The notes under the pieces are model-generated. The model was not told where the DNA came from. It saw nothing but the letters and a program-made list of their open reading frames with translations, and did no database searches. A DNA stretch of 11,824 nucleotides from contig JACQVT010000137.1 of assembly GCA_016209665.1 (NCBI GenBank), positions 1 to 11,824 of the forward strand. Direction: 5' to 3'. This document shows, piece after piece, positions 1-7,132 of this stretch (positions are counted from its first letter, which is position 1; each line of letters begins with the position of its first letter). Both the position numbers and the translations under genes were made by a program. Source of the DNA: Planctomycetota bacterium. GTDB lineage: Bacteria; Planctomycetota; Phycisphaerae; UBA1845; PWPN01.

Positions 1-7
1 ATGCAGT

Positions 8-37
8 ATGACGAGTACCCCGGCGTTTGCGTAAGAT
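8..37 (+). promoter_or_regulatory. Weak candidate promoter for the toxin-antitoxin pair
   Basis: A -35-like ATGACG at 8-13 (4 of 6 matches to TTGACA) is followed after 18 bases by a -10-like TAAGAT at 32-37. The antitoxin ATG lies only 8 bases beyond, so a transcript from here would be nearly leaderless, and no Shine-Dalgarno sequence is seen before that ATG. The bases 1-39 also stay open in frame 1 up to a TGA at 37-39, so they could be the end of a gene cut by the window edge. The call is weak. Confidence 0.2.
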
Positions 38-45
38 GATTCACG

Positions 46-240
46 ATGAAAACGCTTAGCATCGACTGTACGGATGCGCTGGCCGATCGACTGCAGAACT
101 TGGTCCGCGAGGGATGGGTTGCGGACGAGCAGCAGGCGATTATCGAGGCCCTGCGCCGATTCCTGGACGCCCACCGCCCTGAGCTGATCGAATCCCAGAT
201 CCGTGCCGACGTGGACTGGGGGTTGCATGGCAGGGACTGA
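46..240 (+). CDS. Small antitoxin of a DUF3368/PIN toxin-antitoxin pair
   Basis: This 64-residue acidic protein has the size and layout of a ribbon-helix-helix antitoxin. A short N-terminal beta-strand-like segment (MKTLSIDC) comes first, then two predicted helices (about residues 9-21 and 27-44), then an acidic tail ending VDWGLHGRD. That tail resembles the C-termini of small antitoxins paired with PIN toxins. Its 3' end overlaps the start of the next gene by 14 bases, the usual order of antitoxin then toxin. By family precedent it would bind the toxin and repress its own promoter. No clear ribosome binding site precedes the ATG, so translation may be leaderless. The function is inferred mainly from the partner gene, and no specific family was confirmed. 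Confidence 0.7.
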   Translation: MKTLSIDCTDALADRLQNLVREGWVADEQQAIIEALRRFLDAHRPELIESQIRADVDWGLHGRD

Positions 241-745
241 CCAGCCGCTGGTCGTTGCCGACGCCGGTCCCATCATCCATCTTGACGAATTAGGTGTCCT
301 CGAACTCCTGGGTCCATCGTGGACGATCCTGATCGCGCCCGAGGTCTGGCGCGAGGTGGTTCGTCATCGTCCGGCATTGCGGATCGGCGACGTCGCAGGT
401 GTCGCCATCGTACAGTCCCCGGCGGTTACTGCACCCCGACTCACGGTGCTCGCGGACTTGCTGGCTCTGGATGCCGGCGAGCGCGCGGCCCTCTCGATCA
501 TGGAGGAACGGGCCGCGGATCTGTTCCTCACCGACGATGCGGCAGCCAGGATGGCGGCCGAGTCGCTCGGTTTTGCCGTGCATGGTAGCATCGGTCTCAT
601 TATTCGTTCCATCCGGACGGGCACCCGTCGGCCGCAACAGGTAATCCGGATACTGCGGGAAATTCCACAGAAGAGCACTCTACATATCTCTCCGTCGCTC
701 CTATCGCACGTGATCGCCGAAGTCGAGGAGCAGGAGACTGCCTGA
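227..745 (+). CDS. DUF3368-type PIN-domain toxin (putative ribonuclease)
   Basis: This 172-residue protein matches the DUF3368 group of PIN-like nucleases. The N-terminal motif VVADAGPIIHL supplies a first acidic residue (D12). LDAGERAAL carries D82 and E85, and LFLTDDAAARMAA carries D103 and D104. A small Gly-rich stretch VHGSIGLI follows at about 118-125. These acidic residues are those expected to hold Mg2+ in PIN RNases. I chose the ATG at 227 because the first PIN strand begins a few residues later and GGGGG lies 4 bases upstream. A GTG at 203 in the same frame would add eight residues. The gene overlaps the antitoxin by 14 bases, which suggests coupled translation. Type II toxin function is inferred from family and context, and the RNA target is unknown. 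Confidence 0.8.
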   Translation: MAGTDQPLVVADAGPIIHLDELGVLELLGPSWTILIAPEVWREVVRHRPALRIGDVAGVAIVQSPAVTAPRLTVLADLLALDAGERAALSIMEERAADLFLTDDAAARMAAESLGFAVHGSIGLIIRSIRTGTRRPQQVIRILREIPQKSTLHISPSLLSHVIAEVEEQETA

Positions 746-929
746 CGATCCCGCGGTAGGTCATAGCTCCACCTCAATCCTCATTATATCCCGCTCGCCC
801 ACTCGGCGCCAGTTCCATTGAATGCAGAATGTCGAAATCGGCAGACTCTGAATGCCGGGACTCCCTCGAATACTCAGCGACGAACGGTCGAGGACTGAAT
901 GGAAGGGGACGTCAGCCGCCGCAGGGGAC
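746..929. other. Convergent intergenic region with one hairpin
   Basis: These 184 bases separate the toxin stop from the pyrB stop on the opposite strand. The only structure I see is a perfect 6-bp inverted repeat, CCTCGA at 864-869 and TCGAGG at 888-893, with an 18-base loop. It lies 37 bases past the pyrB stop. Neither strand has a T-run after the stem, so it is not a standard intrinsic terminator, although it could protect 3' ends. TGAATG occurs three times (819, 849, 896), which is probably chance. Confidence 0.3.
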
Positions 930-1973
930 TCAGCCGGTGCCGTTGCTGGTCTGGTTGAGCAGGAACAGGACGGCCATGCGGATGGCCAGGCCGTTAGAGA
1001 CCTGGCGGAGGATGCTGCTTTGCGGACCGTCGGCCACGTCGCTGGCCAGTTCGACGCCGCGGTTGATCGGGCCGGGGTGCATGACGAGCAGGTCGGGTTT
1101 GGCTTTTTTCATCCGCTCGCGGGTCAGGCCGAACAGCCGGACGTATTCCTCGGTGCTGGGGAAGACCTGGCTGGTCATGCGTTCGCGCTGGATGCGGAGC
1201 ATGTTGACGACGTCGGCGTCCTTCAGGGCGGCGTCGAGGTCGTGGCTGACCCTGGCCCCAAGCTGCTCGAAGGCCCGCGGCACCAGCGTGGTCGGGCCGA
1301 CGAACGTGACCTTGGCCCCCAGGCGCGTCAGGCCCCAGAAGTTCGACCGGGCCACGCGGGAGTGGGCGATGTCCCCGACTATGACGACGTTGAGGCCCTC
1401 GAGGCGGCCATTGCGCTCGCGGATGGTGAAGATGTCGATGTGGCCCTGCGTGGGGTGCTCGTGCTGGCCGTCGCCGGCGTTGATGACGTGGCAGTCGGTG
1501 CATCGGGTGATGTGCTCGGGGGCCCCGCCGGCCGGATGGCGGATGATGAACGTGTCGACGCCCATGGCCTCGATGTTGCGGACGGTGTCGCGTAGCGATT
1601 CGCCCTTCGAGACGCTGGATACCCTGGTGTTGAACTCCAGCACGTCGGCGCTGAGGCGTTGGGCCGCCAGCGTGAAGCTCATCCGCGTGCGCGTGGAGTC
1701 CTCGAAGAACAGGTTGACGACGACGCGGCCGCGGAGGGCCGGCACCTTCTTGATGCTGCGGGTCGAGACCTCCTGAAAGCTCTCGGCGGTGTGGAGGATG
1801 TGCATGATCTCCTCGGCTGAGAGGTCCTCGAGACCGAGCAGGTGTTTGCGTTTCCAGGTGAAGCCGTCGGAGGCGGGCGCCAGGCCGTCGGCGGGAGCGG
1901 TGGTCGCATTCGGCTCCGGCCGGCTCTGTGCCGCTGGGGTGGAGGTCTGGCTATCGGCAACGTTTGTGCTCAT
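930..1973 (-). CDS. pyrB: Aspartate carbamoyltransferase catalytic subunit
   Basis: PyrB makes N-carbamoyl-L-aspartate from carbamoyl phosphate and aspartate, the first committed step of pyrimidine synthesis, in the cytoplasm. The 347-residue product carries the carbamoyl-phosphate loop FFEDSTRTRMSF (residues 89-100), the HEHPTQ motif (171-176), VVIVGDIAHSRVARSN (196-211) starting the aspartate domain, and MHPGPINRGVEL (298-309). All are intact. A 38-residue Ala/Pro/Ser-rich N-terminal extension precedes the fold, so the protein is longer than a typical 300-310 residues. The ATG at 1973 is preceded by GAGGAGG about 10 bases upstream, and it overlaps the pyrR stop as ATGA, so the two are translationally coupled. 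No pyrI regulatory subunit and no pyrC lie in the window. The next gene downstream is convergent, so pyrB ends the unit. Confidence 0.97.
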   Translation of the reverse strand: MSTNVADSQTSTPAAQSRPEPNATTAPADGLAPASDGFTWKRKHLLGLEDLSAEEIMHILHTAESFQEVSTRSIKKVPALRGRVVVNLFFEDSTRTRMSFTLAAQRLSADVLEFNTRVSSVSKGESLRDTVRNIEAMGVDTFIIRHPAGGAPEHITRCTDCHVINAGDGQHEHPTQGHIDIFTIRERNGRLEGLNVVIVGDIAHSRVARSNFWGLTRLGAKVTFVGPTTLVPRAFEQLGARVSHDLDAALKDADVVNMLRIQRERMTSQVFPSTEEYVRLFGLTRERMKKAKPDLLVMHPGPINRGVELASDVADGPQSSILRQVSNGLAIRMAVLFLLNQTSNGTG

Positions 1974-2506
1974 CCGACCCGCACCTCCTCGATCTGGTCC
2001 GACTCGGTCAACAGCACGGTCACGGGCACGTCCTGCCTGGGCACGCGTGCGCCCACGAAGTCGGCCTGGATGGGCAGTTCTCGGCCCGGGCGCTCGACGA
2101 GCACGGCCAGCCTGATGGCCTTCGGCCGCCCGAGGTCGACGAGGGCATCCATCGCCGCCCGGGCGCTGCGGCCGGTGTACAGCACGTCGTCGACCAGGAT
2201 GATGTACATGCCGTTGATGTCGAAGTCGATCTCGGTCTTGCGGAGGACGGCCTGCGGACCGAGTTCGGCCAGATCGTCGCGGTAGAGCGTGATGTCGAGC
2301 GAGCCGTGCCGGATGCCGTTCATCCCGTGCCGGCCGAGGGCAGTAATCAGGCGGCCGGCGAGTACCTCGCCCCGCCGGCGGATGCCGATGACCGCGGTCG
2401 GGACGCCCGCCGGCAGACTGTCGGCGATTTCGCCGGCAAGCTGATCGATCGTCTGGCTGATTTGGCCGGCGTCGAGGATGATCTGGCTGGTTGAAGCACG
2501 GCTCAT
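1970..2506 (-). CDS. pyrR: PyrR: pyrimidine regulator / uracil phosphoribosyltransferase
   Basis: This 178-residue phosphoribosyltransferase-fold protein has the PRPP-binding signature ILVDDVLYTGRSAR at residues 103-116. It also has the PyrR-type segments AVIGIRRRGEVLA (38-50) and LDITLYRDDL (70-79). PyrR proteins bind UMP and the pyr mRNA leader to promote attenuation, and many also convert uracil and PRPP to UMP. Length and motifs are normal for the family. The gene overlaps pyrB by 4 bases. Its own ATG overlaps the stop of the upstream ORF in the same way (ATGA), and no Shine-Dalgarno sequence precedes it, so initiation probably relies on ribosomes finishing that upstream ORF. I could not find a convincing PyrR-binding hairpin upstream, so the regulatory mode here is uncertain. 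Confidence 0.95.
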   Translation of the reverse strand: MSRASTSQIILDAGQISQTIDQLAGEIADSLPAGVPTAVIGIRRRGEVLAGRLITALGRHGMNGIRHGSLDITLYRDDLAELGPQAVLRKTEIDFDINGMYIILVDDVLYTGRSARAAMDALVDLGRPKAIRLAVLVERPGRELPIQADFVGARVPRQDVPVTVLLTESDQIEEVRVG

Positions 2507-2946
2507 GGCATCTTGAGGTTAATACACGGCCGGCCGGCGGGCAAGTCCAGTAGCGCTGTGATCCCGCTGAAGCGGTCCGCGCCTGGTCCAGCGTGATCAA
2601 CCTCCCGGCGTCCTTGGACGGGGTCACCTTGGCAGAACATCTCGCCGCTGCCCGGTGTGCATACAGAGGCTACCTGTTGGTCACGCCGAGACAGAGGTCG
2701 GCGGCCGCGGCGGGAGCGCCGGCCGGGCGGCTGTCGCCGGCCGTTGAACTGGATGGACTCAACCAGCAGCAGGTCAAGGAGTTCGACATGGTCGTCGTCA
2801 TGCACGGCGACTATGGTGCGGCCGCTCGGAGCCATGGCCAGGAACTCTGGACTCTTCACGAGGTACTCCCGCCCACTGCCCGTCCGGATCGTGAACGGTT
2901 TGAACGGGTGTGCTTCGTAGGCCTCGCGGAGGCGCTCAATGGTCAT
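2503..2946 (-). CDS. Small planctomycete-type protein with a long atypical C-terminal tail
   Basis: The first ~68 residues (MTIERLREAYEAHPFKPF, then a GREYLVKSPEFLAMAPSGRT segment, then HVELLDLLLVESIQF) look like a small uncharacterised family I associate with planctomycetes, whose members are usually about 70-90 residues. The function is unknown. After residue 68 the frame stays open for another ~79 residues without recognisable fold. The tail starts Arg-rich (NGRRQPPGRRSRRGRRPLSRR) and runs to the pyrR start, overlapping it as ATGA. The full product would be 147 residues. I chose the ATG at 2946 because it begins the conserved block and has AGGAAA upstream; in-frame starts at 2991 (ATG) and 3015 (TTG) would only add a non-conserved leader. 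The tail may be genuine, or a lost stop or frameshift may have fused leader sequence to the protein. Confidence 0.6.
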   Translation of the reverse strand: MTIERLREAYEAHPFKPFTIRTGSGREYLVKSPEFLAMAPSGRTIVAVHDDDHVELLDLLLVESIQFNGRRQPPGRRSRRGRRPLSRRDQQVASVCTPGSGEMFCQGDPVQGRREVDHAGPGADRFSGITALLDLPAGRPCINLKMP

Positions 2947-2974
2947 CGGGAGTGTTTCCTGTTTCCCCGGGCAA

Positions 2975-3003
2975 ATCTCAGCCGTCACCATTGCAGCTCT
3001 CAA
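2975..3003 (-). promoter_or_regulatory. Weak candidate promoter for the small-protein/pyrR/pyrB unit
   Basis: Read on the minus strand, TTGAGA (5 of 6 matches to -35, at 2998-3003) is followed after exactly 17 bases by TGAGAT (3 of 6 matches to -10, at 2975-2980). It sits in the 96-base gap between the 72-residue ORF and the small planctomycete-type gene, about 30 bases before that gene's ATG. The -10 element is poor, so this is only the best candidate in the gap. Confidence 0.22.
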
Positions 3004-3042
3004 GGCACGGGGCAAATACGTGTGGGCCGTCGCTCCGCCAAC

Positions 3043-3261
3043 TCACTTGGCTTCTTCCTCCCGCCCGGTTTCCTGGCGACGCTTCATCGCGGCCTGGCTG
3101 ATTTCTTCAAGGTTCTTGTCAGGCCAGAGGGTGCGCTGCCATTTCGTGTAGTCAAAGGGTTCGCGCTGGATCAGGGCGACGAACTTCTCCGCCTGGACAT
3201 CTCCCAGCGCCGCGACCAGGGCTCGCAGACCTGCGGCCTTGATTTCCGTGTCCGTGAACAT
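3043..3261 (-). CDS. Conserved small protein of unknown function (72 aa)
   Basis: This short charged protein has no membrane segment and no cysteine. Its N-terminal half (IKAAGLRALVAALGDVQAEKFVALI, about residues 7-31) should form two helices. It is followed by QREPFDYTKWQRTLWPD (32-48) and a helix LEEISQAAMKRRQ (51-63). I recall small bacterial proteins of this form (EPFDYTxWQ, then a short acidic helix), some found near toxin-antitoxin loci, but no function is known to me. The ATG at 3261 is preceded by a strong GAGGAGAG about 8 bases upstream. The gap to the hyfI-like stop is 41 bases with no hairpin, so it could be the last gene of the respiratory operon. Confidence 0.75.
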   Translation of the reverse strand: MFTDTEIKAAGLRALVAALGDVQAEKFVALIQREPFDYTKWQRTLWPDKNLEEISQAAMKRRQETGREEEAK

Positions 3262-3302
3262 TTCACGTCTCTCCTCGAAGGGATTGGCTTGGTTCTCATG
3301 CT

Positions 3303-4070
3303 TCACGGGGCCCCGTCGAGGCGATTGAGGATCCGAAGCAGCCCGTCGAGGATGGTGATTGGATGCGGCGGACAACCTGGGATGTAGAGATCGACGGGGA
3401 CGATCGAGTCCGCGCCGTCGTGGGCCTCGGGGTGACCGGCGTAGGGTCCTCCGGAAATGGCACACGCGCCGACAGCGATGACCAGCTTCGGGGCGGGAAC
3501 GGCGGCGTAAGTCTTCTCCAGGGCGAGCCGCATGTTCGTCGTGACCGGGCCGGTGACCACGATCCCGTCGGCATGGCGGGGTGAGGCCACGAACTGGATG
3601 CCGAATCGACCGATGTCGTAGACCACGGTCGTGAGCACGTTCAGGTCGGCTTCGCAGGCGTTGCAGCCGCCCGCGCTGACCTGCCGAAGCTTCAGGGAGT
3701 GTCCGAACAGCCTCAGCGATTTCTCCTGAAGGGCCCGGGCCAATGCGAACGGCTCGCGGGTCAGGACGAGATCGTCACGCCGGCTCGCCGACAACCGGTA
3801 GTCCGGCGATAAGCTGACGGCGCCCGTGGAGCAGGCCTGTGTGCACTCGGTGCAGAACAGACAGCGGCCCATGTCGAGTCGCAGCGATCCTTCATGTCGC
3901 GTGATCGCGTTGGTGGGGCAGGATTGTTCGCAGGCAGCGCAGCCCGCAGCGCACTTGTCCTCCTGCAAGACCGGCAGGCCGCGGAACCGGTCCGGCAGAC
4001 TCGGTCGGTCCTTGGGGAACCCTACCGTCCGGTGGCCCTGATGGATTCGAGCGGCTAACGCTTTGAGCAT
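3303..4070 (-). CDS. hyfI: Ferredoxin-NuoB fusion: small electron-transfer subunit of the Ehr complex (HyfH+HyfI-like)
   Basis: This 255-residue protein joins two subunits that are separate in E. coli hydrogenase-4. Residues 36-85 form a ferredoxin domain with two cluster motifs: C40, C44, C47, C51 (spacing CxxxCxxCxxxCP, one residue longer than usual at the first step) and C70, C73, C76, C80 (CxxCxxCxxxC). Residues ~128-245 are NuoB/hydrogenase-small-subunit-like, with GGCNACEADL (C136, C139), GACAISGGPY (C203) and IPGCPPHP (C233). These four cysteines should hold the proximal [4Fe-4S] cluster. By family, the protein passes electrons from a ferredoxin-like donor along three clusters towards the large subunit on the cytoplasmic face. 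The ATG at 4070 has GAGGGAG just upstream and lies 10 bases past the hyfG-like stop. The symbol is by homology only, as no hydrogen chemistry is implied. Confidence 0.92.
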   Translation of the reverse strand: MLKALAARIHQGHRTVGFPKDRPSLPDRFRGLPVLQEDKCAAGCAACEQSCPTNAITRHEGSLRLDMGRCLFCTECTQACSTGAVSLSPDYRLSASRRDDLVLTREPFALARALQEKSLRLFGHSLKLRQVSAGGCNACEADLNVLTTVVYDIGRFGIQFVASPRHADGIVVTGPVTTNMRLALEKTYAAVPAPKLVIAVGACAISGGPYAGHPEAHDGADSIVPVDLYIPGCPPHPITILDGLLRILNRLDGAP

Positions 4071-4080
4071 GGCTCCCTCA

Positions 4081-5652
4081 TCACAGGTCGTGCCCGCAGT
4101 AGGACAGATTGAAACTCTTGTTGCACAACGGGAAATCAGAAATCTGCTGGTCGCGAAGGGCCATCGCCAGGCCGAACCAGTTGTGAAACGAGGGGTCGAC
4201 GATCTTGTAGCCGGCGAACCGGCCGGCATCGTCGGTGACGGCCACATGGCAGATTTCTCCCCGCCAGCCCTCCGTCAGGCTGACCGCGATGGCGTTCGGA
4301 GCGAGGGCGTTCATTTCCACCCGCACGGGGCCCTGGGGCAAAGCCCGAAGCTGCTCGTGCACGAAGGCGAGTGACCTCTGGATCTCCAGCCATCGAACGT
4401 AGGCCCGGGCGAAGACGTCGCCGGCGTGGGCGGTCGAGACCGGGATCTGGACGAAGCGGAAGAAGCCGGTCGGGAATTCATGACGCACGTCGCGCTCCAG
4501 GCCGCAGGCCCGGGCCACCACGCCGACGAGACCCAACTCGCGGCAGTCCTCGGTGGAGATCGTTCCCGTGTGTTCGAACCGGCCCAGCACCGACGGGGTC
4601 TTCCAGAGCAGGTCGACCGCAATCTCCACGTCCCGGCGAGCCGCTTCGAGCCGGCGCAGCAGTTCCAAAACGCGCGGGGGATCCAGATCGAACCCGACGC
4701 CGCCCGGCCGCACCAGCCCTCGTCCGAATCGGCTCCCGCAGATCGAGGCCGTCATGTTCAGGAAATCACCGCGGAGCCGCCCGCAGAATGAGGCCGTCGG
4801 CAGGTAGCCGACATCGTTGGCCAGCGCTCCAAGGTCGCCGGTGTGGTTGGCCAGGCGCTCCAGCTCCAGCGCGATGCCTCGTATCGCCAACGCCCGCGGC
4901 GGGACCCGGCAGCCGGCCAGTGACTCGAGGCCTTCGCAATACGCGATGGCCTGGCCGACGCTGGTGTCGCCGGCGAGCGTCTCCATGTAGTGAATGGTCC
5001 TCTTGTCGGGACCGCCGACCAGGGCTCGTTCCACGCCCCGGTGTTGGTAGCCGAGAGAAATCTCCAGGTGGAAGACGTGCTCGCCGTGGCATTGAAAGCG
5101 GAAGTGGCCGGGCTCGATGATGCCCGCGTGCACGGGGCCCACGGCGACCTCGTGGATCTCGCTGCCGCGCACCTGGAAGTAGGGAGTCACGCCGGGCTGG
5201 ATCTGGCTGCCCGCTGCGCCGCGGCGCGGTGCACAGAACCGGATCGGTTTGAGCCACGGGTGGCCCTCGGGCCGAATTCCCCACGTCTCGGCCAACTCGC
5301 GTTCGAACCAGTGAGCGGCCGGGCAGTCCGGTGTCAGCGCCTGATACGTGTCCGCGACGCTGGTGGCCAGAACGGAGATCGTGCCGGCCGCCGGGTCGGC
5401 GGTTGTGGCGTACAGGTGCAGCCGATCCGAAGCGACGGGCTGGCCCTTGACACGCGATGGACGCAAGGCGTCCAGGGGCGACAGGGTCGCGTCGCGTGTC
5501 AAGGGCTGGCCGAACAGGGCGACGAGCCTGGCCCCGCGTCTCACCGCTGCGATCACGCTCCGCCGGAACTGCTCGGTTCCCACGAGCGGGACGTCGGCGA
5601 AGGCCGCCGTCTCGCCCGGGCACATGCTCAGGGGCTGGGCCGTCGATGGCAT
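4081..5652 (-). CDS. hyfG: NiFe-less large subunit, NuoC-NuoD fusion, of an Ehr-type complex (HyfG-like)
   Basis: The 523-residue product has a NuoC-like N-terminal part (about 20-145, with HWFERELAETWGI at 114-126) and a NuoD/HycE-like part (about 155-523, with LGYQHRGVERAL at 200-211). In group 4 hydrogenases two CxxC pairs bind the NiFe centre. Here the first pair is replaced in METLAGDTSVGQ (A227 and T230 take the Cys positions). The second falls in VDPSFHNWFG (S488 and N491 instead of Cys). All four ligands are therefore gone and the protein should not be a hydrogenase. It most resembles the HyfG-like subunits of energy-converting-hydrogenase-related (Ehr) complexes, including the C-terminal NKSFNLSYCGHDL. 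The ATG at 5652 overlaps the hyfF stop by one base (TGATG) with GGGGGGA upstream. The electron acceptor is unknown. Confidence 0.92.
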   Translation of the reverse strand: MPSTAQPLSMCPGETAAFADVPLVGTEQFRRSVIAAVRRGARLVALFGQPLTRDATLSPLDALRPSRVKGQPVASDRLHLYATTADPAAGTISVLATSVADTYQALTPDCPAAHWFERELAETWGIRPEGHPWLKPIRFCAPRRGAAGSQIQPGVTPYFQVRGSEIHEVAVGPVHAGIIEPGHFRFQCHGEHVFHLEISLGYQHRGVERALVGGPDKRTIHYMETLAGDTSVGQAIAYCEGLESLAGCRVPPRALAIRGIALELERLANHTGDLGALANDVGYLPTASFCGRLRGDFLNMTASICGSRFGRGLVRPGGVGFDLDPPRVLELLRRLEAARRDVEIAVDLLWKTPSVLGRFEHTGTISTEDCRELGLVGVVARACGLERDVRHEFPTGFFRFVQIPVSTAHAGDVFARAYVRWLEIQRSLAFVHEQLRALPQGPVRVEMNALAPNAIAVSLTEGWRGEICHVAVTDDAGRFAGYKIVDPSFHNWFGLAMALRDQQISDFPLCNKSFNLSYCGHDL

Positions 5653-7130
5653 CAGAATCCCCCCATTCCCGCGGCCGCTGACAGCAGGGTCGCTCGCAGC
5701 CCGCCGGGTAGATACAGACCGAGTATCAGCACCAGCAAGCCCAGGCCAATCGACGGCAGGACTGCGGACCATCGTTCGGGGCCGGTCTGGGGCAACTCCC
5801 GGTTGCCCGGGCTTCCGTAGGCCATGCCGAGAAAGCTGGTTGCCATGCCGATGAAAACCGCCGCGAGGGCGAAGAGGTACAGGAAGGCGACCAAGCCGTG
5901 CCCGCCGTCCAGCGCGGCCTTCAGGATCGTCAGTTCACTGACGAACGTCCCGAATGGCGGGGAACCGGTGATCGCCAGGAGGCCGGCCAGCCACAACACC
6001 CCGGAAATTGGGGCCACCCGCGTCAGCCCGCGGATGTCGCCCACCGACTTGGTGCCGTACGCCGCCAGGATGTTGCCGGCCACGAGGAACAGCATGGCCT
6101 TGGTCAGTGAATGATTGACGGCGTGCAGCATGGACCCGAACGCACCGGCGCCGCCCAATCCGACGCCCAGGGCCAGAATGCCCACGTGCTCGATGCTCGA
6201 ATAGGCGAGCATGCGCTTGTAATCCGCCTGGCCGATGATGAACACCGCGGCCAGCGCCATCGAAAGCAGACCGAAGGCCACGAGCAGTTCGCGGCCGAAG
6301 CCGCCCAGTCCGGCGGCCACGCACACCTGCTGGGCGCGGAGGATGCCCAGGAACGCGCAGTTGAGCAGCGCTCCCGAGAGCAGGGCGGAAATGACCGACG
6401 GGGCTTCGCTATGAGCGTCGGGCAGCCACGTGTGCATAGGGGCCAGCCCCATCTTCGTGCCGTACCCTACCAACAGCAGGATGAACGCCGCCTTGAGCCA
6501 GACGCCATTCAGGTGCGCCTCGGGCCCGATCAGCGAACTCAGCAGCAGCGAAGCGCCGCCTCCATGCGCGTCCGTGGCGGCGATCGCCAGGAAGAAGTTG
6601 CCCAGCAGGGCCAGGGCGATGCCGACGGAGCAGATCAGCAGGTATTTCCAGGTGGCCTCGAGCGATCGGTGATGGCGGTGAAAGTAAATCAGGGGGGCAC
6701 TGGCCAGCGTGGTCGCCTCGATGGCGACCCAGAGCAGGCCGAAGTGCCGACTCAACGCCACCAGGGTCATCGTCGAGAGGAACAGCAACAGACAACCGGT
6801 AAAGCGGGCCTCGGGAGCGTTTGCGAAGAGTTCTCCTTCTTCGAAATCCCGGTGATGAACCGGCTTCTCGCGAGCCAGATAGCCGATGCCGTAGATCGTG
6901 GCGGCCATGAACAGCACGCTCGTGATCATCAGGAACAACAGGCCGCAGGCATCCAGCCCCAGCAGATGCTCGCCGACGGCCGGCGACGGGCCGATGATCC
7001 AGGCCGCCACCGTCATGATCAGGTGGGCGGTGGCGCTCAGGGCGAGCAGCACTCGTCGCGGGATGTCGGCCCGGATGAAGAACGCGGCCACACCTGCGAG
7101 CAGAGGACACAGAAACAACGCCAGAGACAT
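5652..7130 (-). CDS. hyfF: Antiporter-like membrane subunit (HyfF-like)
   Basis: This 492-residue, very hydrophobic protein with about 13-14 membrane helices belongs to the NuoL/NuoM/Mrp antiporter family, HyfF branch. Conserved functional residues are present: E138 in the helix LLWVAIEATTLASAP, K226 and H233 in GYGTKMGLAPMHTWLPDAH (222-240), H315 in YSSIEHVGILALG, and H337, H340 and K344 in HAVNHSLTKAMLFL. In complex I relatives these form the ion-translocation path across the inner membrane, so pumping capacity looks intact. Its length is slightly below the ~526 residues of E. coli HyfF. The ATG at 7130 follows the hyfE stop by 2 bases, with GAGGGA about 7 bases upstream. It should partner hyfB as the second pumping module. 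Confidence 0.93.
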   Translation of the reverse strand: MSLALFLCPLLAGVAAFFIRADIPRRVLLALSATAHLIMTVAAWIIGPSPAVGEHLLGLDACGLLFLMITSVLFMAATIYGIGYLAREKPVHHRDFEEGELFANAPEARFTGCLLLFLSTMTLVALSRHFGLLWVAIEATTLASAPLIYFHRHHRSLEATWKYLLICSVGIALALLGNFFLAIAATDAHGGGASLLLSSLIGPEAHLNGVWLKAAFILLLVGYGTKMGLAPMHTWLPDAHSEAPSVISALLSGALLNCAFLGILRAQQVCVAAGLGGFGRELLVAFGLLSMALAAVFIIGQADYKRMLAYSSIEHVGILALGVGLGGAGAFGSMLHAVNHSLTKAMLFLVAGNILAAYGTKSVGDIRGLTRVAPISGVLWLAGLLAITGSPPFGTFVSELTILKAALDGGHGLVAFLYLFALAAVFIGMATSFLGMAYGSPGNRELPQTGPERWSAVLPSIGLGLLVLILGLYLPGGLRATLLSAAAGMGGF

Positions 7131-7132
7131 GG

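Noticed and set aside
783..788. Perfect TATAAT on the minus strand in the convergent gap
   Set aside because: No -35 element lies at 16-18 bases, and it points into the antisense of the toxin gene. Probably chance in an AT-richer gap.
829..1776. Long plus-strand ORFs (829-1776 and 852-1595) opposite pyrB
   Set aside because: They are antisense to a clear pyrB with intact motifs. The products are low-complexity and match no known fold, as expected of high-GC shadow frames.
2583..2619. Possible PyrR-binding RNA hairpin upstream of pyrR
   Set aside because: Only a 5-bp outer stem and a loose GGGAGGTTG loop match. The conserved flanking pairing is missing, so it is not listed as a feature.
2947..3042. 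Terminator between the 72-aa ORF and the small planctomycete-type gene
   Set aside because: Only a 4-bp stem (TGGC...GCCCA type) could be drawn, with no T-run following.
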